A stretch of DNA of 64,000 bases from Betaproteobacteria bacterium Ga0077540 (GCA_001464125.1 LNEP01000001.1:124001-188000); one strand, 5' to 3'. Positions 44,509 through 54,042 are shown, counted from the first letter of the stretch. Program-made: numbers and translations. Notes: a model not told the origin generated them from the sequence alone.

Positions 44509-44571
44509 TCAATTGCTCCTGCGAGTGGGGTTAATTTGACTGCGTTATTCATGAAGATTGAGATAGCCTAA

Positions 44572-45294
44572 TCAAGCTGGTGCATTGGCTAAAGCCGCTA
44601 GGTCATCATCACTTAGCCATCGCCATTCTCCAACTTTTAGGTCTTCAGGCAGGTGTAATTTGCCAATTTGAATACGCTTTAACGCTTCAACACGATTGCT
44701 AATCGCCGCTACCATGCGCTTGACCTGATGGTATTTACCTTCAGCCAATGTCATGTGGATAATGTTGTCAGTGATACGTTTGCATGCCAGTGCTGCAATC
44801 GGCGCGTCTTCATCGACCAACTGCACGCCTTTCAGTAACTGCGCAATCTGTTCCTCTTGCACTGGGTGCTTACAGGTGACTTCATAAATTTTAGGCACTT
44901 TGTGTTTGGGGGAGCTCATGCGGTGGATAAACTGTCCATCGTCAGAAATCAGAATCAGTCCGGTGGTGTCTACATCCAACCTGCCTATGCACTGCACTCC
45001 TCGTTCCACCAAAGGGTGCGGCAATAAACTATAGATGGTCGGGTGATGCTGCGTTTTGTGTGAGCATTCATAATTGCTGGGTTTGTGCATCATCAGGTAG
45101 GATTTTTCGCGATACTCCCAAGGTTCACCTTTGATTGTATAGCGCAAGTTTTCTAGTTCAAACTCAGCGTCTGGATCATCGCAAAGTGTGCCGTTAACGG
45201 TCACTTCCTCGTTCAGAATCATGATGCGACAGAGTTTACGAGAGCCAAATCCTTGTTGCTTCAAGATGCGTTCTAAATCTAGTTTTTTAGCCAT
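44572..45294 (-). CDS. RsuA/RluF-type pseudouridine synthase
   Basis: A 240-residue pseudouridine synthase. An S4-like N-terminal domain (RILKQQGFGSRKLCRIMILN) precedes the catalytic domain with YLMMHKPSNYECSH and the active-site aspartate in IGRLDVDTTGLI. This places it in the RsuA family, which modifies 16S rRNA (RsuA) or 23S rRNA (RluE/RluF). The best single assignment is 16S U516, but the exact base cannot be read here. A hairpin separates it from aqpZ upstream. Confidence 0.88.
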   Translation of the reverse strand: MAKKLDLERILKQQGFGSRKLCRIMILNEEVTVNGTLCDDPDAEFELENLRYTIKGEPWEYREKSYLMMHKPSNYECSHKTQHHPTIYSLLPHPLVERGVQCIGRLDVDTTGLILISDDGQFIHRMSSPKHKVPKIYEVTCKHPVQEEQIAQLLKGVQLVDEDAPIAALACKRITDNIIHMTLAEGKYHQVKRMVAAISNRVEALKRIQIGKLHLPEDLKVGEWRWLSDDDLAALANAPA

Positions 45295-45317
45295 AGGGCC
45301 ATTATAAAGTAGAAATA

Positions 45318-45350
45318 AACATGCTCACCCAGAATATGCCGGGTGAGCAT
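45318..45350 (-). terminator. Hairpin terminator after aqpZ
   Basis: A perfect 10-bp stem ATGCTCACCC / GGGTGAGCAT with a 10-base loop is followed on the minus strand by GTTTATTT. It lies 40 bases after the aqpZ stop codon and before the pseudouridine synthase gene. Confidence 0.6.
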
Positions 45351-45389
45351 TTCAAAAAATATGACTAATTGATGCTAAATGTCACACTT

Positions 45390-46076
45390 CTATTCTTTGC
45401 TGACAAAGTTATAGATTAGCGCGCCAATCACTGCCCCTACAATGGGTGCTAACCAAAACAGCCAAAGTTGATCAATTGCGATACCGCCTTCGATCAGGGC
45501 TGGACCAGTACTGCGGGCAGGATTGACTGAAGTGTTGGTGACTGGAATGCTAATCATATGAATCAAAGCAAGCGTAAACCCAATAGCAAGTGGCGCTAAC
45601 CCGGCTGGTGCACGTTTATCGGTGCTGCCCATAATGATAAATAGAAAGGCAGCCGTCATCACAATTTCAGTGACCAAGGCCGCTACCATGCTATAACCGT
45701 GAGGTGAGTGCTCAGCAAAGCCGTTCGATGCCAGTCCCCCAGCATAGCCCTCTGCACCACTGGCAATACAGCGAATGACCAAGGCCGCTAAAATTGCGCC
45801 TATCACTTGCGCAATAATGTAGTGAGGCAACTCGGCTGCTTTAAAGCGTCCACCCGCCACCAAACCCACAGAAACTGCTGGGTTGAGATGGCAGCCTGAA
45901 ATATGCCCAATTGCATACGCCATGGTGACCACAGTAAGCCCAAACGCTAATGAAACCCCTAAATAACCCAACCCTAATTCAGGGATGCCTGCTGCTAGCA
46001 CTGCGCTACCGCATCCCCCTAACACCAACCAAAAGGTACCAATCAATTCCGCCACTGCACGTTTTGTTAATGACAT
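45390..46076 (-). CDS. aqpZ: Aquaporin Z-type water channel
   Basis: A 228-residue major intrinsic protein with six helices and two NPA motifs, HLNPAVSVG and [10 protein letters not shown]. The selectivity-filter residues look like AqpZ (aromatic and His/Arg positions), so it should carry water rather than glycerol. The start at 46076 is chosen because GGAGG is 8 bases before it and [15 protein letters not shown] matches the family; an in-frame ATG 15 bases upstream overlaps the Shine-Dalgarno. Confidence 0.93.
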   Translation of the reverse strand: MSLTKRAVAELIGTFWLVLGGCGSAVLAAGIPELGLGYLGVSLAFGLTVVTMAYAIGHISGCHLNPAVSVGLVAGGRFKAAELPHYIIAQVIGAILAALVIRCIASGAEGYAGGLASNGFAEHSPHGYSMVAALVTEIVMTAAFLFIIMGSTDKRAPAGLAPLAIGFTLALIHMISIPVTNTSVNPARSTGPALIEGGIAIDQLWLFWLAPIVGAVIGALIYNFVSKE

Positions 46077-46195
46077 CTCTGTATCCTCCAAAAGTTGAAT
46101 ATTTTTTTTTGTTGCGGTACAAATTTACGCCCAAATTTTATGTTTCACAATAAGCATCGGTTAGAATGCAGATTACTACCGTAAAAATATAACTC

Positions 46196-46984
46196 ATGGC
46201 GTTTAAACACATTACCTCGCGGGACAACCCTGTTTTTAAGCATTTTAAGAAATTGGCAGACAATGCGCGGGAACGCCGACGTGAGGCTGCTACCTTGCTG
46301 GATGGCGTGCACCTCATCGAAGCCTATTTTCAAGTGTTTGGCGAACCCACAACCTTGATAATTCCAGAGGGCAAAAGCTCGCTAGAGGCCACACAGTTAC
46401 TACAACAGCTGCAAGATGTCAGCACCGTGATGCTGCCAACGCTCATGTTTGCAGAATTGACTCCAGTAGCCAGCAGCACAGGTATTCTGGCTTTGGTGCA
46501 GATTCCACAATTAGAAGCGCCAAGCCAACCTGACTTTGCATTGATGCTGGAAGATATTCAAGACCCCGGCAATATGGGCAGCATGCTTCGCACCGCAGCA
46601 GCAGCTGGGGTGCAAGTGGTGTATTTATCCAAAGGCTGCACCGATGCTTGGTCACCCAAAGCATTGCGTGGTGGCCAAGGGGCTCAGTTTGTGTTGCCAA
46701 TTGTTGAGCAAGCCGATTTGCAAACACATTTGTCGAACTTCAAAGGCAAGCGTTACGCCATGACCATGCACGGGCAATCGCTTTACACGCAAGATTTAGC
46801 AGCACCCAGTTTATTTGTGATTGGCAATGAGGGGGCTGGTATCAGCCCAGAGATTATCAATGCGGTTGAGGCAGAGATTACGATACCGATGGCGAATAGT
46901 AGTACGCTGGCGGTGGAATCGCTTAATGCAGCCGCTGCCACCGCCATTAGTTTGTTTGAGTGTCAGCGCCAGCGCAATCAATAA
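46196..46984 (+). CDS. SpoU/TrmH-type RNA 2'-O-methyltransferase
   Basis: A 262-residue SPOUT methylase. The N-terminal RNA-binding domain (about 1-95) precedes a knotted catalytic domain with the three motifs: LEDIQDPGNMGSMLRTA (motif 1), FVIGNEGAGI (motif 2) and IPMANSSTLAVESLNAAAA (motif 3). It is an RlmB/TsnR-like enzyme, probably acting on rRNA. The ATG has no clear Shine-Dalgarno sequence. The pilin gene lies 30 bases downstream. Confidence 0.9.
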   Translation: MAFKHITSRDNPVFKHFKKLADNARERRREAATLLDGVHLIEAYFQVFGEPTTLIIPEGKSSLEATQLLQQLQDVSTVMLPTLMFAELTPVASSTGILALVQIPQLEAPSQPDFALMLEDIQDPGNMGSMLRTAAAAGVQVVYLSKGCTDAWSPKALRGGQGAQFVLPIVEQADLQTHLSNFKGKRYAMTMHGQSLYTQDLAAPSLFVIGNEGAGISPEIINAVEAEITIPMANSSTLAVESLNAAAATAISLFECQRQRNQ

Positions 46985-47014
46985 CGCAATCAATATGGGT
47001 TAATCGGAGGTATT

Positions 47015-47494
47015 ATGCAACGCAAACTATTAGGGTTTAGTGCCATTGAAATTATGGTGGTGATGGCCATTTTGGTCATACTGGCTATGATTGCCATTCC
47101 ATCCAGTTTGGCACGCATTGTCAAAACGCAAGTGGCGGGCACCATACCTTGGGCCGATGTCGCTAAAGAGCCCATCCAAGAAAGCTGGAAAGTTAACAAA
47201 ACACTCCCCGCTGACAATGCGGCTGCGGGTTTGCCAAGCGCAGAAAAGATTGTAAGCAATTATGTGACTGCATTGGTGGTACAAGATGGTGCCATCCATA
47301 TGACCTTGGGTAATAAAGCGCACCCAAAAATTAAGGGTAAGGTTTTAAGCATTCGTCCTGCCGTGGTTGAGGATTCGCAAATTGTGCCTATCGCTTGGGT
47401 ATGTGGTAATGCTGCGCCACCCCCACCAATGGTGGTCAAAGGCGAGAATAAAACCACAATTCCAAATGAGTATTTACCTCAGTCTTGCCTGTAA
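47015..47494 (+). CDS. Type IV pilin-like protein
   Basis: A 159-residue prepilin with a short leader (MQRKLLG) and cleavage before FSAIEIMVVMAILVILAMIA; Glu5 of the mature protein is present. The globular C-terminal part contains two cysteines (VCGNAAPPPP and PQSCL) that could form the pilin D-region disulfide. GGAGG is 5 bases before the ATG. No other pilus genes are near, so it is an isolated pilin or pseudopilin that relies on a PilD peptidase elsewhere. Confidence 0.88.
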   Translation: MQRKLLGFSAIEIMVVMAILVILAMIAIPSSLARIVKTQVAGTIPWADVAKEPIQESWKVNKTLPADNAAAGLPSAEKIVSNYVTALVVQDGAIHMTLGNKAHPKIKGKVLSIRPAVVEDSQIVPIAWVCGNAAPPPPMVVKGENKTTIPNEYLPQSCL

Positions 47495-47524
47495 AACTTA
47501 AACATACCAATAATAAGGAAAACT

Positions 47525-48325
47525 ATGACACCGCTAAATTACACCCTGCACGGCCATGATTTACAGTACATTCAGGTCAACCTCGCACCAGGGGAATCTT
47601 TTATGGCCGAACAAGGTGCCATGATGTATACCGATCAATCTATTGCGATGCGCGCAGTGCTGGGTGATGGTAGTCAATCTTCTTTTGGCGTGTTGGGCAG
47701 ACTGTTTAAAGCCATTAAGCGTCGATTTACTGGTGAATCTATGTTCAGTAGCGTGTATACCAATAGTGGACACATTGACCAAACCATAGCCATTGCAGCC
47801 CCCAGTCCTGGCCAAATCGTACCTATCGCACTAGCAGAACAAGGTGGTACGCTGATTTGTCAAAAGGGAGCCTATCTGGCTGGTCAGGTGGGGCAGAAGC
47901 TTGAGTTGGCTTTTCAAAAGCGTATTCGCGTTGGTTTGTTGGGTGGTGAAGGCTTTATCATGCAAAAAATTAGCGGTGAAGGCACCGTGTTTATTCATGC
48001 CTCTGGTACTTTAAAGACAGTAGAACTCGGCCCAACGGATACGCTTAATATTGATACTGGATGTTTGGTCGGGATGTCGTCCACTGTGCGTTATGACATT
48101 AAATATACGGGTAGTTTAAAAACCAGTTTGTTCGGTGGTGAGGGTTTATTTTATGCCACGGTGGCTGGGCCAGGTCGTGTTTGGATACAGTCTTTACCGA
48201 TGAACCGCCTTGGGCAAGTAGTGCTGACTGCTGCCATGTCTGGGCGCAGTAAAGGCTCTATCTGGGGCAAACTCTATCTTATCTTCATTATTGTATTCGT
48301 ACTGATTGCCTTGTTCGGTAAGTAG
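47525..48325 (+). CDS. AIM24/TIGR00266 family protein
   Basis: A 266-residue protein of the AIM24 family, named after a yeast mitochondrial protein. It has an all-beta core with FMAEQGAMMYTDQSIAMRAVLG and LFGGEGLFYATVAGPGRVWIQSLP near the end, then a C-terminal membrane helix (IWGKLYLIFIIVFVLIALFG). No biochemical function is established. The M48 peptidase gene starts 7 bases after its stop, suggesting co-transcription. Confidence 0.9.
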   Translation: MTPLNYTLHGHDLQYIQVNLAPGESFMAEQGAMMYTDQSIAMRAVLGDGSQSSFGVLGRLFKAIKRRFTGESMFSSVYTNSGHIDQTIAIAAPSPGQIVPIALAEQGGTLICQKGAYLAGQVGQKLELAFQKRIRVGLLGGEGFIMQKISGEGTVFIHASGTLKTVELGPTDTLNIDTGCLVGMSSTVRYDIKYTGSLKTSLFGGEGLFYATVAGPGRVWIQSLPMNRLGQVVLTAAMSGRSKGSIWGKLYLIFIIVFVLIALFGK

Positions 48326-48332
48326 CACTCAT

Positions 48333-49451
48333 ATGCAACAGACATTAACGGTGTTGTTGTTTGGGCCTAAACTGCCACCCGCAGGTGTTGCAACGGTGTG
48401 CGAGTTAAACGAGCAGGGGCTACGAATCAATGCGTATCAATATTCAATCCCTTTTTCTGCGCTCAAAGCAGACATTGGCGGGTTTGATCATGATCAACTG
48501 CAGTTGCATTGGCAAAGTGCGGAGGGTGCCTTTATGCTGGTGGCCGACTCTCCTGCTGCGCAAAAGCAACTTAGGCAATTGCTGCCCAGTTCTTTAGTCA
48601 CTGGTCTAAAAGGCTGGCATGTCGCTACACTGAGCCAAAAAACGGTCTGGAACGGATTAGTGTATAGCATAGGCTTGCTTGCCTTATTAACCATGATGGC
48701 AGTTTGGCAATATGACCGTTTACTGGATTGGGCAGCCAGCCGTATCTCGATTGAGACCGAGCATGAAATGGGTAAAGCGGTGCTTAAGTCCTATAATCAG
48801 CGCCAACACGCCATTCCATCGGGTGCTGCAGTTAGCTTTGTTGAAAATCTGGGCAAGCAATTAACCAAAGGTTCTCGTTACACTTATCAGTGGTTGGTGG
48901 TTAAGGATAATGCGGTGAATGCGTTTGCCATGCCTGGTGGTATTGTCATTGTGAACACCGGCCTACTAAAAAAGGCGGGTAGCGCCAACGAAGTAGCCGC
49001 AGTGCTTGCACATGAAATTCAGCATGTGGAGCAACGGCATGCGCTCAAAAATATGATGAACAGTGCTGGTGTGGCCGCTGTTGTGATGCTGGTATTGGGT
49101 GATGCCAATGCAGCGCTGATTTTGATAGCGCATCAAGTATCCACCCAGTTTTTTAGCCGACAGGTGGAAGCAGAGGCGGATTTAAAAGGAGCGCAGCTGT
49201 TATTAAAACAAGGCATTCATCTGGAAGGTATGGCCAACTTTTTTAAACGTCTGGCTAGCGAGCAACCTGAAGCAGGGCGCGTGCCGGAATGGTTGTCATC
49301 TCACCCTGATACCAGCAACCGTATTCAGTTGGCAGAACAGTTTGCAAGCAAACATCCATGTGCAACATGCAAAAATATCGATTGGGATATTGAGGCAATC
49401 TTAGAAAACATTAACCATCAGACAGACAAGCCAGAGTCGGCTACGCCATAA
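48333..49451 (+). CDS. M48 family membrane metallopeptidase
   Basis: A 372-residue protein: a soluble N-terminal part (about 1-100), a membrane helix (about 108-128, SIGLLALLTMMAVW), and an M48 peptidase domain (about 150-350) with the zinc motif HEIQHVEQRH and a downstream EAEADLKGAQLL providing the third ligand. It resembles BepA/YcaL-type proteins but lacks TPR repeats. The start is the ATG at 48333. With AIM24-like as its neighbour it may act in envelope quality control, which is inference. Confidence 0.88.
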   Translation: MQQTLTVLLFGPKLPPAGVATVCELNEQGLRINAYQYSIPFSALKADIGGFDHDQLQLHWQSAEGAFMLVADSPAAQKQLRQLLPSSLVTGLKGWHVATLSQKTVWNGLVYSIGLLALLTMMAVWQYDRLLDWAASRISIETEHEMGKAVLKSYNQRQHAIPSGAAVSFVENLGKQLTKGSRYTYQWLVVKDNAVNAFAMPGGIVIVNTGLLKKAGSANEVAAVLAHEIQHVEQRHALKNMMNSAGVAAVVMLVLGDANAALILIAHQVSTQFFSRQVEAEADLKGAQLLLKQGIHLEGMANFFKRLASEQPEAGRVPEWLSSHPDTSNRIQLAEQFASKHPCATCKNIDWDIEAILENINHQTDKPESATP

Positions 49452-49491
49452 GCGTTTAGTCTTAGGGCGCATGGAATTTGTCTGCGTTGCA

Positions 49492-50382
49492 TTAATGTTT
49501 AATCGGCGGCACAGCTTCGTCAAATAGCTGTAGCGTTTCTGTCTCATCAAACACATAATGTTTGTTACAGAAATCGCAATGAATTTGGATGCTGCCTTGC
49601 TCTTCGATGATGCCTTCCACTTCGGTTTGGCCCAACATCACCAACATATTGGCGACGTTATCGCGATTACAGCTACAAAATGCTTTGGTTGGTCTTGGTT
49701 GAAATAAGCGGACTTCTTCCTCATGAAAGAGTCTAGTTAATAGCTCCGCAGGTGCCAGCGTAGATAGCTCAGCATTAGTAATGGTGCCAGCTAGTTGATT
49801 CACTCGGTTCCACATGTCTGCATCTTCAGTTTGCTGGTTGGGTAGTTTTTGCAACAACATGCCAGAGGCTTGGGTATCGCTACAATGTAGCCAAATCGAG
49901 GTATCAATTTGCTGTGAGCGTAGCATGTAGTTTTCTAACATTTCTGCAATAGAGTCTCCCTCAATTGGCACAATACCTTGGTATGGTTCGCCCAATTTGG
50001 GGTCTAAGGTGATAACAAATTGTCCATCAGCAATCAATTGCGTAAATGCAGCGCCAGTTCTATGTTGCGATATTGCGCTATCCAATAACTCTTGATCCCA
50101 CTTGGCAGTCGCACGTATCTCTAAATCTGAATTGCATTCCACCACCAATAGTTTAAGTACCCCTTTAGATTGCAATTGCAATATGAGCGCACCGTCCATC
50201 TTTAGGGTGGAAATCAATAAAGCACTTGCAGTCATGAGTTCACCTAACGCGGTTCTCAATACAGCAGGTAAGGCTTGATGTTGTAACGCATCCAAATAGG
50301 TTGCGTTGAGGTGTGCCAAATTGCCACGAATGGGTGTATTTTCAAAAATAAAATGGTGTAGGGTGTCTTGATGATTTTGCAT
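49492..50382 (-). CDS. hslO: Hsp33 redox-regulated chaperone
   Basis: A 296-residue chaperone activated by oxidation. The C-terminal zinc switch is intact: FCSCNRDN and IHCDFCNKHY supply the four cysteines (CxC and CxxC). The N-terminal domain has NTPIRGNLAHLNATY and GALILQLQSKG. Under bleach or heat, zinc is lost and the linker unfolds to hold clients. It is separated from the upstream TonB-dependent receptor by a terminator (50421-50448) and has no operon partner. Confidence 0.95.
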   Translation of the reverse strand: MQNHQDTLHHFIFENTPIRGNLAHLNATYLDALQHQALPAVLRTALGELMTASALLISTLKMDGALILQLQSKGVLKLLVVECNSDLEIRATAKWDQELLDSAISQHRTGAAFTQLIADGQFVITLDPKLGEPYQGIVPIEGDSIAEMLENYMLRSQQIDTSIWLHCSDTQASGMLLQKLPNQQTEDADMWNRVNQLAGTITNAELSTLAPAELLTRLFHEEEVRLFQPRPTKAFCSCNRDNVANMLVMLGQTEVEGIIEEQGSIQIHCDFCNKHYVFDETETLQLFDEAVPPIKH

Positions 50383-50420
50383 GTTGCTATTTTAGCATTG
50401 GCAAGCTTGTTTCCACAGAC

Positions 50421-50448
50421 AAAAAAGCCCATGTATCTCATGGGCTTT
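50421..50448 (-). terminator. Rho-independent terminator of the receptor gene
   Basis: A perfect 10-bp stem AAAGCCCATG / CATGGGCTTT with a 5-base loop has a six-T run on the minus strand. It ends the receptor transcript 30 bases after its stop codon, so hslO is expressed separately. Confidence 0.8.
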
Positions 50449-50477
50449 AAGTGTGATGCGCTTCTAACAGTTGTTAG

Positions 50478-52706
50478 CTAGAAGTTATATATCAGGGTAG
50501 CACGCCCAGTAATAGGTGAGCCTGGCGTGATGTTGTTATTATTGTGTGCATACAAGGCATATTCTTTATTGGTTAAGTTCTCAATATTGAATTGCAAATG
50601 CAATTTATCACTTAGCTTGCCAAATACAGCTGCATCATAGCGGGTATAGCCAGGCATCACCGTGCTAGTGGTTGCGGTAGGTAAAGCGGCCAGACGCTCA
50701 GAAACGCTCACCACACCCAATGCTACTGCCCACATGTCGTTGATTTCGTATTTATTCCACAATGACAAAGTGCGGTCAGGCGTTTGCGCCAGTTCTGAAC
50801 CACTTAAAGTATCGTTTCCAGGTGTTCTTACACCAGCATTGTTAAAAGTAATTATATCTTTGGTAATTTTTCCATCTTGGAATGTCACACCGCCAAATAC
50901 GCTCCACTTGTCTGTAATGTTGCCGGTTAAACCTAACTCTATACCCTTAGTTTCTTGACCATCTATAACGGTCTGCTGGCCAGGGGCGTTAGGGTCAGCT
51001 ACCTGGAGATTTTCACGTTCAAGCTTGTATATCGCCGCAGTAAAAGCAAGAGAAGGGTTAATATCCCACTTAGCACCTAACTCATAGTTAATAAACTTCT
51101 CAGGTTTTAAAGATGCATTGTTAACTGCTATTGATATTAGCTGGTCACCTGCTCTTGGTACATACGATACACTGTAGTTGGCATATAGTGAAACCGGTTC
51201 CAACGGTTTAAAGATTAAACCCGCACGCGGCGACAACAGGTTATCGCTGACATTAATCTCAGTATTATTTGCCAAATTAGTGAAATCAGTATCAAAATTG
51301 TCATGGCGCAACCCGAGAATCGCTTGCCATTTTGGAGAAAACGTAATCTGGTCTTGCAAATAAAAGCCAGCAACAGTGATATCACTTTTTTGATTTCGGG
51401 TTGGCGTATCAAATACCACATTTTGAACAAAAGGATTGCTTGCAGAAAAAGTAGGTGCTAGGTTTTCACCGCCAACAGGTGTCAGACGTTTATTGTCTGT
51501 ATTTTGGACGGAAAATTCGGCCCCAGCCAATAGTTTGTGTTCAAGGCTACCTGTGTTGAGTGTATAAGTAATATCGGTCTGGTTAATCAGGTTTTCACGC
51601 TTTGTTTCATCGCGATACGCACCAAGCTGAACCGTGTCTGTTAAGCTCACTGGACTTCTAGCAAAAACGTTTTGGTAATATTTGTCATAAAAAGCATAGC
51701 GAGTACTATTTTTTACACCTATGCCATTATCAAATATATGTTCAACTCTTGCGTTGAAGGCAACCGTTTCAGTCTCGGTTGGGCTTAAGCGCGCGTTCCC
51801 GAAAAAGGTATCTTCATCGCCAATACGGTATGGACGATTGCCCAAATTGGCTGTCGCACCAGTGCCGCCAGTTTGTGACGGAACACCGCGGTCCGCAACA
51901 CGTTTGTCTTGAAAATACTCTGCACTTAATACAATTTTAGTTTTATCGTCAGGAAGAATCGTGAATGTTGGCGTAAAACCATAACGCTCAATATTAACAC
52001 CGTCACGGTAGGAGCCTGAGTCCTCATAGACTGCATTGAGGCGGAATGCCACTTCATCAGTAAACGCTTGTCCAAAGTCTCCACTAATGCGTTTAAAGTC
52101 GTACGCGCCATAACTAGCTGTGAGTTCACTAATAGGATCCCAGCCTGCCTCTTTTGTTACACGATTAATCGCACCACCAGCACCGCCACGACCAAACGCC
52201 ATGCCATTGGGGCCTTTTAATACTTCAATACGATCTGTGTTGTAAATGTCGCGGTAGGTTTGCACGTCGTCACGTAAACCATCTAGAAAGAAGTCACCGG
52301 TCGTAGCATTGCCGCGAAACACTAACGCATCGCGGTTTCCTTCACCTTGTGCTGCTTGCACACCTGGCACGTATTGCACAGCTTGCGAGATGCTTTGAAT
52401 AGATTGATCTTTGATTAAATCTTGTGGAATCACGCTGATAGATTGTGGCGTATCACGCAGTGGTGTGTCAGTTCTTGTAGAAGAAGAGCTTTTTTTTGCG
52501 TTATAACCCTTTACTGGGCGTGTGTCGCTCTCTTTTTCACCTAGCACCTGAATCGTATCTAGCTCGATGGTTTCATCTTCTGCATAAGCTGATGTAGTTA
52601 ATGTGATTAAGCCCGAAGCCAGCACTAAACCAACAGTTTTTAGGATCGCACTGTGGATGCTAGTTAATTTAAAAATAGGAGAGGGCGAATACAATTTGCG
52701 ATGCAT
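50478..52706 (-). CDS. TonB-dependent siderophore receptor (Fiu-like)
   Basis: A 742-residue outer-membrane receptor. The start at 52706 (MHRKLYSPSP) gives a long signal peptide ending at SAYA before EDETIELDTIQVLGE, which contains the TonB box region. The plug domain (about 55-185) includes DTPQSISVIPQDLI and LKGPNGMAFGRGGAGGAINR, and a 22-strand barrel ends in TLIYNF with the C-terminal Phe. The sequence resembles catecholate siderophore receptors such as Fiu/FepA-like BfrD types. A Fur box and sigma-70 promoter overlap directly upstream. The ligand cannot be decided. Confidence 0.92.
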   Translation of the reverse strand: MHRKLYSPSPIFKLTSIHSAILKTVGLVLASGLITLTTSAYAEDETIELDTIQVLGEKESDTRPVKGYNAKKSSSSTRTDTPLRDTPQSISVIPQDLIKDQSIQSISQAVQYVPGVQAAQGEGNRDALVFRGNATTGDFFLDGLRDDVQTYRDIYNTDRIEVLKGPNGMAFGRGGAGGAINRVTKEAGWDPISELTASYGAYDFKRISGDFGQAFTDEVAFRLNAVYEDSGSYRDGVNIERYGFTPTFTILPDDKTKIVLSAEYFQDKRVADRGVPSQTGGTGATANLGNRPYRIGDEDTFFGNARLSPTETETVAFNARVEHIFDNGIGVKNSTRYAFYDKYYQNVFARSPVSLTDTVQLGAYRDETKRENLINQTDITYTLNTGSLEHKLLAGAEFSVQNTDNKRLTPVGGENLAPTFSASNPFVQNVVFDTPTRNQKSDITVAGFYLQDQITFSPKWQAILGLRHDNFDTDFTNLANNTEINVSDNLLSPRAGLIFKPLEPVSLYANYSVSYVPRAGDQLISIAVNNASLKPEKFINYELGAKWDINPSLAFTAAIYKLERENLQVADPNAPGQQTVIDGQETKGIELGLTGNITDKWSVFGGVTFQDGKITKDIITFNNAGVRTPGNDTLSGSELAQTPDRTLSLWNKYEINDMWAVALGVVSVSERLAALPTATTSTVMPGYTRYDAAVFGKLSDKLHLQFNIENLTNKEYALYAHNNNNITPGSPITGRATLIYNF

Positions 52707-52788
52707 GACCTTAACAAGCCTTTCAATCAATACTGTGGATGTACCCATGTGTTGGGTAGCAATCTGTTAACAGTTGTAAATTTTTGTA

Positions 52789-52817
52789 ATGATAATGCAA
52801 ATGATAACGGTTATCAA
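52789..52817 (-). promoter_or_regulatory. Promoter of the TonB-dependent receptor
   Basis: On the minus strand a -35 TTGATA (52812-52817) and a -10 TATCAT (52789-52794, 5 of 6 matches) are exactly 17 bases apart. The -35 lies inside the Fur box, so repression by occlusion is expected. Confidence 0.65.
52790..52816. promoter_or_regulatory. Fur box, two overlapping sites
   Basis: TGATAAC-G-GTTATCA (52802-52816) is a perfect 7-1-7 palindrome that matches the Fur consensus TGATAATnATTATCA at 12 of 14 positions. A further half-site TGATAAT (52790-52796) adjoins it. It covers the -35 and spacer of the receptor promoter. Confidence 0.75.
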
Positions 52818-52852
52818 TAAATATTGAATGGGGTGAATGGTTTGCGCGCTAT

Positions 52853-53728
52853 TTATGTTGTTAGGCGGCTGAGTTGCCAGTTAGAAATCGCCCATTGCCA
52901 TATCTCATTGAGCGTAGCTTGGTAAAGAATATCTGGTGGGGATTGATTTAAAAATGAGAGTGCTTCTAATAGTTGCTGTTTAGCCTGTAGAGGATTTATT
53001 GCAGTTGCAAGTGTTTGCTTGCTCAGCTTTTCACCTGCTGAATTTTTAACAATTGGAATATGCGCGTAGTGAGTACTCGGTAAGTTGAGTGCCTGTTGAA
53101 GATAAATCTGACGAGGGGTAGAAAGTAATAAGTCAGTGCCACGTATAACGTGTGTAACGCCCTGCAAAGCATCATCGACGACGACTGCCAATTGGTATGC
53201 AAATAAACCATCAACACGCTTAATAACAAAGTCACCTATTTCGTTTGATAAGTCTTGAAGGATTTCGCCTTGAATAGCGTCTTTAAATTGACAGATAAAG
53301 CCTTGTGTTTTTATGCGCCACGCATTCGGAGTATTAGGCTTAATCGGCGCATGCAAACATGTGCCAGGGTAAATAACACCTTCAATCCCTTGTAGGTTAG
53401 AGGAGTCGGCGATTTCTTTTCTGCTACAAGTACATGGATATGCTAGTGACTTTTGCTTTAATTGGCTTAGTGCTTGCTCATAGTGGGCTATTTGGTTACT
53501 TTGATAAACGATATCGTCATCCCACTCAAAACCAAAGGTCGCCAACGTTTCAATAATACTTTGTGCAGCGCCCTTTACTTCACGAGGTTTGTCTACATCC
53601 TCAATTCGCAGCAGCCATTTACCATCTGCGGATTTTGCATCGCAATAGCTGGCGACTGCGGCTACCAGCGAGCCAAAGTGTAAAGGACCAGTGGGTGAGG
53701 GCGCAAATCGGCCAACATACTCAGGCAT
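52853..53728 (-). CDS. gluQ: Glutamyl-Q tRNA(Asp) synthetase
   Basis: A 291-residue truncated glutamyl-tRNA synthetase that attaches glutamate to queuosine in tRNA(Asp). Start at 53728 (MPEYVGRFAPSPTGPLHFGS), which contains the HIGH-equivalent HFGS. The zinc site cysteines are in YPCTCSRKE and YPGTC, and the KMSKS-like motif is GEKLSKQ. It lacks the anticodon-binding domain of GltX, as expected. It starts 2 bases after the stop of the DUF3301 gene, so the two are co-transcribed. Confidence 0.94.
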   Translation of the reverse strand: MPEYVGRFAPSPTGPLHFGSLVAAVASYCDAKSADGKWLLRIEDVDKPREVKGAAQSIIETLATFGFEWDDDIVYQSNQIAHYEQALSQLKQKSLAYPCTCSRKEIADSSNLQGIEGVIYPGTCLHAPIKPNTPNAWRIKTQGFICQFKDAIQGEILQDLSNEIGDFVIKRVDGLFAYQLAVVVDDALQGVTHVIRGTDLLLSTPRQIYLQQALNLPSTHYAHIPIVKNSAGEKLSKQTLATAINPLQAKQQLLEALSFLNQSPPDILYQATLNEIWQWAISNWQLSRLTT

Positions 53729-53730
53729 GG

Positions 53731-54042
53731 TTATTGAACGGTTTGTAGGTAAGGGGGAATATCCCAACTATGTAGTTGTTTGCCTAGTAATGTTAAGGAG
53801 CACTGCATCCGCTCGGAGCCATTGGCGCTCAATTCAAACACGTACTCACGCAAAAATTGAGCATGCCCTCTATTATCGCGACCGAGGCTTATCTTAACGC
53901 ATGCAACAGACTCATCAAGTAGTTGAAGTTGCCAGCGTTGCGCTAATGTTTGACCAAAGTGAATCGCTGCTTCGCGCTTAGAAATGGTGTCTAGCCAAAA
54001 CCATGCAACAGCAATCAGGATGATAAGTAATAGAATTTCCAA
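53731..54042 (-). CDS. DUF3301 family membrane-anchored protein
   Basis: A 103-residue protein with one N-terminal helix (MEILLLIILIAVAWFWLDTI) and a soluble domain that follows SKREAAIHFGQTLAQRWQLQ LLDESV-like sequence, with DNRGHAQFLREYVFELSANG in the middle; this is the DUF3301 pattern. It is translated just before gluQ (2-base gap). No function is known for the family. Confidence 0.8.
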   Translation of the reverse strand: MEILLLIILIAVAWFWLDTISKREAAIHFGQTLAQRWQLQLLDESVACVKISLGRDNRGHAQFLREYVFELSANGSERMQCSLTLLGKQLHSWDIPPYLQTVQ

